From contig KV748228.1 in the NCBI GenBank assembly GCA_001692895.1, positions 993,344 through 1,057,343 of the forward strand: 64,000 nt of DNA, given 5' to 3'. Shown here in pieces: positions 1-11,471 of the stretch. Origin of the DNA: Cenococcum geophilum 1.58 (Eukaryota; Ascomycota; Dothideomycetes; Gloniales; Gloniaceae). Each line of letters starts with the position of its first letter. The stretch's first letter is position 1. The notes beneath the pieces are model-generated. The model did not search any database and was not told where the DNA came from. It was given only the letters and a program-made list of their open reading frames with translations. The position numbers and the translations under genes are program-made.

Positions 1-449
1 TCAGTCTCCCTCTGACAACCCCCCATGGTGAATCCAGCGCTATCATAACCCTAATGCTGCACAGCCACGGCTATTCCACTATGCCCCGAGCCGTCACTAC
101 CATGATAGCAACTGCCATCTTCAGTATCTCATACTTCGAACCCAACCTCATCCTCTAAGTCAGGCAAGAACCATGGCGGCACTTCCATTACGCATGCGCA
201 ATTCCCGCATTCGTCCCTACCTCGACCCATGCTTCCTATATGGCCTTGTTTCCATTCTTCTCAATCATCTCCTTCTACCATACATCTCACCATTCCAAAC
301 TCCTAGGCTTCAAGATCGCAAACAACTACCTACACCTTATATACTGCTTGTCACTCCCTAGGCCCTTGCTCATAGCTAAATCCTCCTTTAGAAGTTTGCT
401 ACACCACTACTCGCTTGCCTAAATCTACCTACTTTCCCCAATAGCCAAA
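1..449. other. 5' flank of the aquaporin gene
   Basis: No coding region is supported here. The stretch is C+T-rich on the plus strand, as is common in fungal 5' leaders, and short open frames in it have no recognisable domain. It probably holds the promoter and leader of the aquaporin gene that starts at 450. Confidence 0.4.
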
Positions 450-1919
450 ATGAATGTCGACAGACCGGCCGAGAGCTTCATAGTCTTACCTGGCATGAGA
501 AAGCTGACCACTGATCCCAACCATCCAGCAGAAAGACGGCTAGCTGGACTCGGATGGCTGCCCAACCGAGTTCGCAACCTATTTATCGCCATGATGGGTG
601 AGTTCGTTGGGACATTTCTGTTTTTATTCTTCGCCTTCTCTGCGACACAGGTTGCAAATGCTGCTGCAGCTGGAAGAGGGACTACTGTTCCAAAAGCCCC
701 CAATACCTCTGTGCTATTGTACATCAGTCTAGCATTCGGTTTCTCTCTAGCCGTAAATGCTTGGGTTTTCTTCCGCATTAGTGGAGGGTTGTTCAATCCT
801 GCTGTGAGTTAGATTTTGTTATTTTATCTATTACCCGTTCTAATTTCATTCTTAGGTCACTTTGGGCATGTGCTTGGTCGGAGCCGTAGGATGGCCGAAA
901 GGAGCTGTGGTTGCTCTCGCCCAGATACTCGGCGCGATCTCCGCAGCAGGCATTGTTTCCGCTCTTTTCCCTGGACCACTCGCTGTACGGACTACCCTCA
1001 GTTCAGAAACATCCGTAGTCCGTGGTCTCTTCATCGAAATGTTCCTCACCGCCCAATTGATCTTTACAATTTTTATGCTAGCTGCAGAAAAACATAAGGG
1101 TACATTCCTAGCACCAGTTGGTATCGGCTTGTCTTTGTTCATTGCCGAGCTTAGCGGTGAGTCGTCCTAAGGTATTTAACTATCCAGAATCTGACTTATG
1201 TGAAAGGCGTATACTTCACCGGCGGCTCGATGAATCCCGCGCGTTCCTTCGGTCCTGACGTCGTCCTCGGCACTTTTAACGGCTACCACTGGATCTATTG
1301 GGTTGGTCCCTTCCTCGGGTCTCTTGTAGCCATTCTTTTCTACCGCATCGTCAAGGTCCTCGAGTACGAGACTGCCAATCCCGGCCAGGATTTCGATGAC
1401 AAGGAAGCTGCCACATCTCGGCGTTCTCAAGAAGTGGCGAGAACAGAAGACGTTCGTCGTCCCGATGCTGGAACAGGTTACAGTGAGTACTTGGATGATT
1501 CTGGAACTCATCCCAAAGATGGAAATAATTATTGTTCTACAAACCACTTTCAAGATTTGGACTTTGGCTTACACTCAGCTACTCAAGACCGCCGTATGGA
1601 TAGCGCCGAGGAGGTGGTCGAGAACGGTTCCAGACACAATGCCAAGCACTCTAACTCGAACCGCTACGACCACGATAAGACGGTTGGAAAGGATATCGGA
1701 TACAGCATTAGGCACTCCAATCCAAATCGTCCTTCCACCCATCAGAGCCGCTCTCGAGGCCACACAGGGTCCGGCGAACGGACTGACGATCTATACCCGG
1801 AACCAGCCAGTGCAGTTTATCAGAGTGAAGACCCTCACGCCCACTTCCGCCACGACCGCTCCTATTACAACGGTCCCCATGCTGAGAGCGGCAGCGCGGG
1901 CTACTCCGATTGGTTCTGA
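450..1919 (+). CDS. aquaporin / MIP-family water or glycerol channel
   Basis: Integral membrane channel of the major intrinsic protein family, moving water or small solutes across a cell membrane. Exons by splice consensus and phase: 450-803, 856-1156, 1207-1919; introns of 52 and 50 nt. Both half-helix signatures are present: GGLFNPAVTLG, whose NPA is cut from the following V by intron 1, and GGSMNPARSFGPDVV after intron 2. Hydrophobic segments such as FVGTFLFLFFAF and YWVGPFLGSLVAILFY fit the six-helix fold. A hydrophilic tail of more than 100 residues, rich in H, N, R and D, follows the core. A third GT-AG interval (1483-1578, 96 nt, no stop, divisible by three) lies in that tail and could be an optional intron; read through it adds 32 residues. 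The water versus glycerol preference cannot be settled from sequence alone. ATG 450 is the first in-frame methionine. Confidence 0.92.
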
Positions 1920-2447
1920 CGCGACCGGTCGCCAGCGAGGCCTAGCTGTGATGGCGGCATCATCTACTAGACCTTTTTCTAGCTCCCTTACTTCCCCCCT
2001 TCAAGCTTGGTTTTGTCTTTAGAGAAGTATGCGTTACGTGGAGTCAGCGCAATAATTGTATATCTCTTTGCTTCATTTCTGCTCCGCGTAGACGCTTAAT
2101 GTTACCATTGTAAAGAGATTCATAATTCTCATAAAAGTGTAAAGATAATCGCGGGAAACTGGTAAATGCTTTGACCAGTGCTGCTTCTAAATTGCATACT
2201 TGGGGCTGGGGAAAGACGATGGCGTTTGCCTTGTAAACGGACTTGATTCCTATGATTATATCAATATTATCATAAGTTATCCAAATCGAAACCTTAACTA
2301 TGAAATTATGATTAACGCTCCATTGACGTGATCTTGCAGGTCTCGTAACCATTCCATTCCAGGCTTGATGTTTTTATCTTCACTCCATCCACCCACAAGC
2401 CTTTCCTTCATTAACAGTAATAGCATACCAATAATTTTCTATATTTC
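1920..2447. other. 3' intergenic space between convergent genes
   Basis: Aquaporin on the plus strand and a membrane-protein gene on the minus strand converge here. I see no gene. The stretch is AT-rich with short A/T runs, as expected of two facing 3' untranslated regions. Confidence 0.4.
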
Positions 2448-3348
2448 TTACACCTCAGGGCTCTGGATTTCAATGTTCTGCTCTACTGTGAAGCCAGGAG
2501 CGGCATTGGTCAATGGCATCGCCGGTATCAGCAGTGCTATTTGATCTACTTCCGCGATCACCCACTTTGCTAGCAGTGAGCTAGCGAAGAAATTTGCAAC
2601 AACTAATGCACCAACCACTGTTGCAATAACAGCGCTCTTGGGCCAATCAGCTGGTGTCCAAGGACTTACGTGGCTATACTTACAGCGCTTTCAACGGTCC
2701 ACACATCTTGACGTATCAGCGGCGTTAAGAGATAAAGTTCATATCCAACCAGGAAAGTGACCCAAGAGAAGCTCATAAGCATCAAGGGGCTTTGCCAAAC
2801 CCATACCATTTTAGGGTCTGCTTCCAACCTCGCACGATCAGGACCACTATCTGTGACCTGGGTCGGGGTGCTGGAGGGCTTAAGCATTAAACGGAGAGTT
2901 TTTCGGACCTGAACGTCCGGCATATCATGTGGTCCGTTTGGTAATTTCTCGAGAAGCCTTTGTTGAGCTGAACTGATCAATGCAAAAACAGAGAGCCAGA
3001 AGCTAATGTGCCAGGCAAGCTGAGCAAGCCAGAAGGATTTATCAACATTTGGCCATGAGAAGCAACCGATCACTGCTGCTGCTGACAGTGCGGCCTAATG
3101 ATGCCTATTAGTGCCACAAGACGTCTATTGTGGCCTTCACTGACCGCTCTTTGGACGAAATAAATTTCCTGCTCTTTCCTTTTCTTGAAATCGTGAAGCA
3201 GCGGCCCCAGACAGATTGAATTCTTTTCACTCTCCAATATCTTCGCAATCGGCTCAAGCGTACAATATTGAAGCCCCCGATTATAAGAGAACGTGACAAT
3301 AAAGAACGCAACTAACCAGACTTTCTGTCTAAGCTGGCGAAGTGACAT
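2448..3348 (-). CDS. hypothetical multi-pass membrane protein (3 exons)
   Basis: Exons on the minus strand: 3348-3145, 3094-2684, 2636-2448, giving about 267 residues. All junctions are phase 0; introns are 50 nt (donor GTCAGT) and 47 nt (donor GTAAGT). Hydrophobic segments: VWLVAFFIVTF near the N-terminus, LAWHISFWLSVFALI, LMLMSFSWVTFLVGYELYLL, and AVIATVVGALVVANFF near the C-terminus; about four membrane passes. Between passes 2 and 3 is a hydrophilic loop with many charged residues. I do not recognise the family. The start is the ATG at 3348; a further upstream exon may exist, because an open frame at 3459-3887 on the same strand lies only about 110 nt upstream. Confidence 0.6.
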
Positions 3349-3458
3349 CTTTTGAACCAGGCTAGCAAGCGTCAAATCGGTTGAAAGGTAGAAAAGAAAA
3401 TTGCGATGAGATTAGTGGAGGCGTTGTTCTTTTCATGTACAAAAACACAACGAAGGTT

Positions 3459-3887
3459 CTAGTCTATGGACCGTACAAGGCAACCGGATACGAGATCCGT
3501 TAGTGGCTTGAATGCCCTTGCGAAACACATTGGACGCTGAGCACTATCAGGGGTGGGTTGCACAACTCCCTCATTGGCCAACTCTGCTTCGGTGGTACAG
3601 CTTTCTGTCGCAGCATTCATACGCAGCGCACATTTCTGATTTAGGGAACAGTGTAGGCACTCTCCCGTAATCGTATTCATCTCCCTGAGCTTTCTTGGGT
3701 CCACTATAACACTCGTAAATACTCGACCTCTTATAGTTAAACCGCGCAAATAAAACTCAAACACTTGCAGCCATAAAGTAGATATTGATGCTGGCGGAAG
3801 TCCAATTTCTCCATCAGCGATATCACACGTCAACCCGTTGGTGAAATGTTGACGGTTGCTTAGGATGGGTGGATGATGTTGTCTCAT
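3459..3887 (-). CDS. hypothetical ORF, possible 5' exon(s) of the membrane-protein gene
   Basis: Open frame of 142 codons upstream of, and on the same strand as, the membrane-protein gene. It is cysteine-containing (GECLHCSLNQKCALRM) and contains a moderately hydrophobic stretch (ISTLWLQVFEFYLRG). It could be an independent small gene or the first part of the downstream gene; candidate splice donors exist near its end but none is convincing. No domain recognised. Confidence 0.25.
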   Translation of the reverse strand: MRQHHPPILSNRQHFTNGLTCDIADGEIGLPPASISTLWLQVFEFYLRGLTIRGRVFTSVIVDPRKLREMNTITGECLHCSLNQKCALRMNAATESCTTEAELANEGVVQPTPDSAQRPMCFARAFKPLTDLVSGCLVRSID

Positions 3888-4489
3888 CTTAAAATTCAGG
3901 CGTGTGATAAAGAAATTTCTAGTTTTTATCTTTGTATGATTATTCGTTGGTACTACCTATAGTCTCTAATGAAAACTCATCTCACTAAGATCCATTTCCG
4001 TCTTTGAACCTGAGCAGCCGCCGCTTTAATCCGAAGCGAGGGTGAGCCGCCCTGAGCTGAAACTTGAGCGAACCTAGCGCCTAGTTCGGCTGCTCACCTA
4101 CGATACCTATGTATACATCTACGGCACCTATGCATAGGCTCAATTACCTCATCAAGCTATTCCTTAAATAATCCGTTCATGGGAGGGGGTTGTAAGCCGC
4201 ACTGGACCCACTTGCGCGCGCTTGTTAGATCACGATTAGTGTCGACCGGAAATACCAGGTCAGGAACGAACTCGTGTGTAGATTGATCTACAAAGAGGAA
4301 TGAATATATATACAAGACCAAGATACCCCTGATCTAGTCTCAATTTGATCAGTGATCAGCGCTCGGTCAACAATTAGGCGGGTTTGCGGCACAGCACCCC
4401 TAGAAATCGCGAATCTCCTGCGGATCCGCGCGACACAAAAATGTACCTTTTTCTTTACTCACACTTGTTTCCCAACTCCGTGTTCAAAA
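3888..4489. other. intergenic, divergent promoter space
   Basis: No gene supported. The stretch lies between a minus-strand ORF and the plus-strand PD-(D/E)XK-like gene, so it likely carries both promoters. Repeated short motifs (ACCTATG/TACCTATG) occur around 4100-4140. Confidence 0.35.
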
Positions 4490-6045
4490 ATGGCATCGCG
4501 GGAGGAAAAGAAAGGTCAAAGCGCGAGGCTTAGTCGAGACGTGTTGCGAGAGCACAATATTGTTTACAGCCAGTCAATCTATCACTCCAGCGATTCAGGT
4601 TACCGATTCCCCACATATGTGAACAGGTTGCGGAGGATCTTGACGGATTTCGAAAGCATCATATGCGAAGCCGATGAAGACCTTCTCGATAAATCGCTGG
4701 TTTCCGAGATAAAGGAGTCGGAGCCGAACGCGTTCTATCCTCTCCCTCGAAAGCAGTACATTCGAGAGAAAGAGGTGAAATTGGCCGAATCAAAGAGAAG
4801 AGAAATTTTGGAAGCGTCTTGTAAAGGTGCGGAAAAAGCGGAGAGCTGTGTGGGAAGGGGCTATAAGGAGGATCACTGGCAGAGACATATTGAGAAGTTT
4901 TTCTTCAAGGAGTTCGAAGATCAAGTGCAGCTTAATTATACGCTGCCGGGGTATGTTATATAAGCCATTCCACTCTAAAAGAAAGAGCATTAAATTCACT
5001 AGATTTAAATTCATTCACCAGGCTTTTGATAGCTATGTCGTGTAAGTTTTCAGTCATGAACATTCGATTATAGAAGGGATGTTAAGCTTTTCCCAGGAGA
5101 GGTCATCGAACTCGATGGACGGAAGCCGGATCTTTTCACGATCGCAAGAACGGCGAGGCTAGATTGACAGATCCTATGCCGGATATATTCTTTGCTTTCG
5201 CAATTAACGAGACGCCCGAACCTCGTAGAGGCTGCCAGATGGATAGCCAGTTCCTCAATTTTGAAATCAGAACTCTTTATGACCTTCGGTCCAAAGGGTT
5301 AATATCATCTCCTATCACAAGTCTGCAAAGTGCGGGCCTAGACTTGAGCCTCGCAGATTACTACTGCTTCCCCTGGCTTATAGTTGAAATAAAGCACGAT
5401 GCTGTGAGCCAAGCTGAGGTGGAGAAACTATACTGTCAGGCTGCAAATGGGGCTTCAGTGGCTTTGCGAATTTTCGAAGTGTTGGCCGAGCATGCCTCCA
5501 ACAAGGAAGAACATTGCCACGTTCCGCCGGTAATATGTCTCACGTTCCAGGGACCTAAGGTGAAACTGTGGCTAGCTTATTCCTCTTTGCCTCGTGAAGC
5601 TCCTTTACCTGAACACGTGAGTCTAACCTATCTTCCAGTGCGTAGATCTGGTATCCGACTGACGATACTTTGCTAGAAAATGATATGCGTGTGGGAAAGT
5701 TCAATAGCAACTGCTTGGGGTAGTCTTCAGCTTGAATGCATACTGGAGAATGCGAAAGTGTGGGCACTCAGGATCCTCAAGCCAATGCTGTCTAGCTATA
5801 TCGACACTCACCGCTACCGACCACGTGCGGAGAAGGACAACCCCGCCGACGGATTGGACGAAATCACGCAGATCGTTGCGCGTACCGAATCACTCCACTA
5901 TGAGTGGGAAGAAGAGGGGTTGGAAGAGCACGGGGACGACTCGGAGGGTCATGAGTGCAAATCCGCAGATCTAGGAAGCTACTCGACTATGGCTCGTTTT
6001 GCTATTCTCTTCCGAGAGGTTTTGAAAGCACACAATTCTAAATAG
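4490..6045 (+). CDS. fungal PD-(D/E)XK nuclease-like protein (unknown role)
   Basis: Resembles the large fungal family with a PD-(D/E)XK-like core of unknown function. Exons: 4490-4950, 5097-5616, 5677-6045, about 449 residues. The first intron has donor GTATGT and is phase 2; the second has donor GTGAGT and is phase 0. Family-like landmarks: LTDPMPDIFFAF, KGLISSP, then LSLADYYCFPWLIVEIKH, whose D...ExK spacing matches the nuclease core, followed by YCQAANGAS, PPVICLTFQGPKVKLWLAYS and, after intron 2, MICVWESSIATAWGSLQLECIL. The N-terminal part (about 150 residues) is charged and family-variable. ATG 4490 is chosen because upstream in-frame sequence has only a GTG. Members are often accessory; catalytic activity is inferred, not shown. 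Confidence 0.75.
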
Positions 6046-7039
6046 GGGTGTCCGAAAACTAAAAATGGGGTCTCCGCTCGCCTGAGTCTAATGGAAGAAT
6101 GAGGAGAGCTGATCTATCGAATTCGGCTCAGTCTAAATTAGCAATACTATCGGGCCATCCTTGTACGAAATCCCAGACCACTGAACACATTACTAGCTGT
6201 GTGAGACTCTAATGCGGACGAGGCGACAAGATGAACCCCCTAAGTAGTATGATCACCAAACTGCTTATACAGAGGAGCTCGTACGCGGATGTGTCAGGTA
6301 TGCCATCGAGGTGTGCGGATATCTGCATATTTGAAGGGCAAGGTAGCTAGTTCACGTGGGATCCCCAAGTACTGTGTGGATGAGATGGGGGCTGGCGTGG
6401 CGTGGATCTGAGGTCAAACCCACTCCAATGCTCCAGTCCAAATCCTATGTACCATACCTAAATAGGAATAATAGTTACCTATATAGGTTAGCCCGCCATT
6501 TTTGATCCAATTGGCGCGAGTGTTCGTGCCGGTCCAAATAGATCACTGAGGATGTTCATAGGAGCGGGGTGTTTATAATAAGTAGACTGCAGGCTATTGA
6601 CTAGAGGAATTTCTTAGGTTGATAATGTTGATATGGCCTACAGCCCCTCTAGAAGAGCTTTTATTTGCAATAGTATATATTATAGAATGCCCGTACCGCC
6701 CAGATTCCATTTAACTGCAGCTATACTTACGGATACGTAAGTTATGTGCGTGGATTCTGGTATTTTTTTTATCCGTCCTGAGGCATTAGTGATGCTTCTA
6801 CTGCTCTAAATCGGTATTTTTATCTTTCTGTGACTTTCTTAAGAGGTCTGAGGCTTTGAGAACTGTAGAGATTAACCAGGTGGTAACAACTGGCTTGAAT
6901 GCACAGTGCAGACTTGACATAGAACGAGTGCACGATATGAGTTTCTGAAACTCAGCTTGTATGTTTACGTCTGACTGCAAAACTTGCTCTATGTAGCCGC
7001 CCTATTCAACCTTCCAACGATCTAGCACTCGCAAAACAG
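6046..7039. other. intergenic, no gene seen
   Basis: No supported coding region. AT-rich patches (around 6450-6500 and 6640-6780) and a run of T at 6763-6770. No terminal repeats found. Confidence 0.35.
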
Positions 7040-7700
7040 ACTTTCCACTAAACAGACAAACCCAACACCACCACCTCCTCCACAACCACCCACAAACTCC
7101 ATCCAACCGCAACAACCTAGGGGCAAACCGCCCCAACCCCAGCCCTCGCAACCCGACCCCGCCGATCCGATCAATGCCGCCTCATCCCCCATCTCCAGAT
7201 CTGCACTCCCGCTCATCACCACCACCGCCTTACACGCGCCTCACCCCTAACCACCCATCCACCCTTCACATGCATGCCTCCCCGACACCGCGAGTCAGAC
7301 ACTATAACAGACCCAAGCGCAGATCATCCACGGCCCACCTTCTTGCATCCCGCGCCGACCAACGAGCGCGCATGGGAAAGTGGGAGCTCGGGGACGGGTG
7401 GCGAGGCAGCCGGATCCGGGTGCGCGCGCTTGCGTGGGCGTGGGCGTGCTGGTGATGGTGGTGGTGGTGGTAAGGGAGGGAGAGAGGGAGGGAGGGACGC
7501 AGATGCAGGGCGTTGGGTGAGGGGTGGCGTTTGGGCTTGGTGGAGGTGGCAGGTTGTTCCTGGTATCGGGAGAGATGTGATGTGGTGGAACGGGAATGGG
7601 GTGGGAGGCGGCGAGGCGGGTGCGGGAGGCTTGAGTTGGCGGTTGGGTGGTTGTGGGCTTGGTTGTGGTGCTGTTGAGTGGTGTTGTCTAGTTAATTTCT
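7040..7700. repeat. strand-skewed low-complexity tract (C-rich then G-rich)
   Basis: About 7040-7350 is C-rich on the plus strand (CCACC and CCGCC runs); about 7430-7660 is G-rich (GGTGGTGG, GGGAGGGAG). The composition switches strand in the middle, so the halves could pair with each other, and the G-rich half has several G-runs that could form quadruplexes. Open frames of up to about 190 codons on both strands here are Pro/Gly/Arg-rich and look like by-products of composition. No gene is claimed. Confidence 0.5.
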
Positions 7701-7860
7701 TTCCCGCTGTTAATTCATTAAGTGCCGAAAGAGGCGTTGAGGGATGGGTGTTGGTCGAGCGGGAAGATGCCGAACCCGATACCGAGGCTCGAGTAGGGGT
7801 TGCTGGCAAACTTTTTTTGTCGAAAAGATTGCAAGTTCCATGTCCTGGTCGATGAAGATA

Positions 7861-10808
7861 GGCGCTTATAGTTCTCGAATAGAGCGAAAAGGACTATAGG
7901 GCAGGATCACCTCGCCCGTCGTCTCAAGCCACGATGCCGGAAGAGGTAATAGCTCATTTGCAATTGAAAACTTTAATCCGGTCCTGAGTCAGTGCCCTGC
8001 AAGTTTGCACAATGCACGGGACCTGGGATCGTAACAGGGCGTTCATGGTGATCGCCGTTCCACTCATATTGATTTTTTTAGGGCTGCAGATCTGCGCCCT
8101 TGGTGCTAGAAACAAGCTTCGCGGGACGTAGAATTGACATTTTGTGGAGCCGTGGGCCTTTTGTGGTAAGAATATTCACTACGGGTTGTGACGGTGTTGT
8201 CTTACATCTTGCTGTGAGAGATCGAATACTACCCGAGCGGGAGTCCTGAATTGTTTTTAGGGGCAGAGTCATGATACCATCCGTCTTGATATCTTACGCG
8301 GCCACGACATCTGTCCACATTCAGCGTGGCAACTGACATTTTAAAGCTGCTGCCCGCGATACGGCGACCGCAGGCCCGAGATCATGTTCGAAAGCAAGAA
8401 ACTTGGAATGTTTAAATATTAAGCCTTTGTATCAGCGATCTTTCATAGCCTGAATCTTGATCGAGAAATCGGGCCCCAAGACTGTGTTTCGGAACGGAAT
8501 ATAAGAATTCTAAAGTTACGGCGTACAAACTTCCGGGATGATGCAGGTGGTTCAAGTGTATTGTGGAAGAGCCTGTGGTGGAAAAACCTGTGGGGGCTGA
8601 ATCGGCTCGAGATGGTTGATGTGGTTGCGCGCCGCCTGAGATTGCCTTGTCTGCGTTCCAGCGTGCGACCACACTCGCGCAGGACTGTACACTACCAATT
8701 CATTACATCAGCTTGTTCGGCGGCATGAAGGGGCTCTGTACGGGATTATGGCCGATCTTGGGCGTGTCAATGCAGTCCGCAGTGTTCTCTCCACAGTCGA
8801 GATCCTTGCATAATGTTTGTCGGAATTTGTAGGCCCAGAGTGGTGCCAGGCTGCAGTAGTTGTATGAAGTACTCTACAATAGAAGCAAGCATGCAGGGTT
8901 GGCCCATTGAGGCAAAGTTCAGGGATAGAGTCGGGCCGCATTGTGTGCTACAGGCCCGACTGATCCACATACCGATCAGGATGACGGTCTCCGTCACCGT
9001 AGACCGGCTTGGATAGTGAGATTGAAGAATAGTCGATGCACTCGTGCGGTGAGAATTCTTCGTACGCCTAGAGAGCTAGGCGTATCCATCCATGTCTGGC
9101 GGTAAATTGGGTGAGAATCATATGGATAATCTGATAGCAGCGGACGACAGACAGACGAGTCTGATCGCCTTCAAGGTCAAGCAGTGCCCCTTTTGAGCAG
9201 TTCCCGTTTGATATGATCGCATACGGTGAGGTAGTCTTCGAAGAGAGTTTTGGTGTGCCCCGCCGCATTGATGTTAGAATAGTGCATGGTATAAGCTGGC
9301 TGATGGTCACGGGTGGATGACCCCTCGTGCTGCCCAAGTTAAGCCTTAAGGGGAAAGCGATTGAGCAAGTCTTCAATGGTTTCAAGAGGGGTGTCAGGAT
9401 CGACTTGCTGCTTTCACCATTGTTGCCCCTCGAGTCGTCGAAACGTCAGGGTGCTGTAACGCAATCGCGCTCGAGTCATGGTGGAGAAATGCATAGCGAT
9501 CCAAGATCATCACTGCACTGATTTTCTGATGGCATAACGCCCTGCCTAGTACTTTGGATTCCAGTTGTTAGGGAGCTCGAGGTGATCACTTCGCATCAGC
9601 CTCGGACAGAGGTCCAAATGGTCGCTTGAGAGTCAGAAACCGGGCGGCGGATAATAAGAGCATGGACTATCAGTTTCACGATATATTGCCATTTTCCGCA
9701 TCGGGCATCGCAGGATGACGGACCCACGGATGGACCCCGGACAGCAGAGAAGGGTAACATGGACGGATTATTAGCGGCTCAGCGGACTTGCAGGGAGAAA
9801 GTGAACATTCTCATACATTCTATGCCAAGGCGCTAATAATCCGCACATCACTTTGGAAGTCCCGGAAAATTGCAAAATTCCACCGTGGCTATACCCTACG
9901 AAGTTGCTTGCTCGGAGCTAAGCTTTATCGGCTGACGCCAAACACGACGAGCATGAACATCACCCCACGAAAGCCAGCATCGGGCCGACGACCCAAGACT
10001 CAAGCCCGTCGACCTTACCAACGTGGCATTCTCCGAATAATGCGCTTGGAGTGCCGCCGGTAACCTCCGAGCCTGTCCTTGATCCAGCCCCAACAAGCGG
10101 CTGTCGAGGAAATCCGCTCACGTAAATCTTTGAGTCCTAGATATCGGCCTAGTCATTCTTCCCGTAACAAAGCCGCATCGCTGCAACGTCGGCAGAGCGT
10201 GCTGAGTTCTAACCACTTCACCTCCCATGAGACTGAATCGTTCGCGCCACAGCATCGCGGCGAGCAACTAGCAAAGCACGGGGAACGGGCAAAGGAACGG
10301 CGTTCAATTGCGGCGTTGGGATTACATAGTTCCGTCTGGGCGTCTGCTGGCTGAATAGCCGGGGCCCAATGATCCCTATGCTCCACTAAGCGGCTAGATG
10401 CACGACCTCCCAAGGGTGCTTGGAGGCCCGTCTTGCATGCCCGTTTTCGTGAAACTCAAGACACACAAGCTCTTGGTTCTGGGAGACCATCGCTGTGCCA
10501 TCGCAATGCCAAACAGGATCTAGTTTTAAAGACCTTTGCTCGCCGGCTCATCTGATATCGCTTTAGTTCGCTTTTAGTTCGCTTTAGAGTACCAGACCCA
10601 GATGCCGTCGCTCTCGTTGCAGGGGTGATGTGCTGCTATTGCTTGGACTATGATCGACCTTTTACCAATGGCTTGCCCCTTCGTTCGACTGGTTTGTTTT
10701 GACGCGCTGATTAGTGAGTAGTTAGCTGCTGTCGACCATGCGCCTGGTGTTGACCGTCAATTGGCACCAAAAAGACCGGTCCTATTGGCAGCGCAAATTA
10801 GGACAATA
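7861..10808. other. long gene-poor stretch, possible unidentified decayed gene
   Basis: Nearly 3 kb without a supported gene. Composition is GC-balanced and not RIP-like. Short minus-strand open frames at about 8767-8997 and 9068-9385 have protein-like composition (for example VVRCYQIIHMILTQFTARHG), which suggests a decayed minus-strand gene, but I cannot name a family. A duplicated phrase TTAGTTCGCTTT occurs near 10565-10585. Confidence 0.3.
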
Positions 10809-11116
10809 TATCCCTTGACCCGTCAGGGCGAGCAGAGGGGAAGGCCCGTGCGCGAACACCAGAATCAGAACAACGCGTAGAATTCAACCATCAAATACAT
10901 CACCACCATGTCTTCTAATCATGCTAGAATTGATGCAGATCTTGTTCGGAAGACTCAATATAAGATTCCCCCAAATAAGTCGGCGAAAAACCCCCCCCCG
11001 AAGCCTTGGCCACTCCCCGAATTTTGTATTCCTGAGCACGGCTACCGAATCCTACTGATCTGATTGGTGGGCTCTTATCGATAACCTGCGTGCCCAAGTT
11101 AACGGGTCAAGGGATA
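10809..11116 (+). mobile_element. MITE, TA-flanked, family 'TCCCTTRACCCGTC', copy A
   Basis: 308-bp non-autonomous element with terminal inverted repeats: left end TATCCCTTGACCCGTCA, right end AACGGGTCAAGGGATA. The outermost TA at each end fits a TA target duplication, the habit of Tc1/mariner-type elements. Two further copies occur at 19582-19902 and 62156-62321 and share internal sequence near the right end (CTGAGCACGGCTA, CTTATCGATAA). No coding capacity. Confidence 0.8.
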
Positions 11117-11471
11117 GCCTCAAATTCCGGTCGACACCTGCGCATAACCCGCAGCAATAAGGCCGGTAAGGCGTGCTCCGCATTTTATTATTACTGGGAC
11201 GGCTATCGCTCTCTTGTGCTTTTTTCTCATCTTTGACCTTCACTCTCACTTCAAAGCAAAAGGTAACTCAAGCAAACGTCCGTCGTCTTGTTTGACCACC
11301 TTCACTACCGATATCAGGCACCACTTGGACTTTGGACTATTCACCTTCGCTGCGCTAGTATTCACCAAAAATTCGGAACAGGAATTGAAAAATGCATCTT
11401 TAGGCCGAAATTCACTCTCCACTTTCACCACAACCTACAATTGAGCCGTCGAGCCCCGTACACCTGGAACC
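11117..11471 (+). promoter_or_regulatory. upstream region of GPCR-like gene 1
   Basis: Space between MITE copy A and the receptor start codon. It is pyrimidine-rich toward the 3' end and ends with an A-rich leader. No other gene seen. The element insertion lies about 355 bp upstream of the ATG and so could affect the promoter; this is inference. Confidence 0.35.

Noticed and set aside
7274-7855. Open frames of 160-190 codons in the GC-rich tract
   Set aside because: Both strands are open and low-complexity (Pro, Gly, Arg); no splice or domain support.
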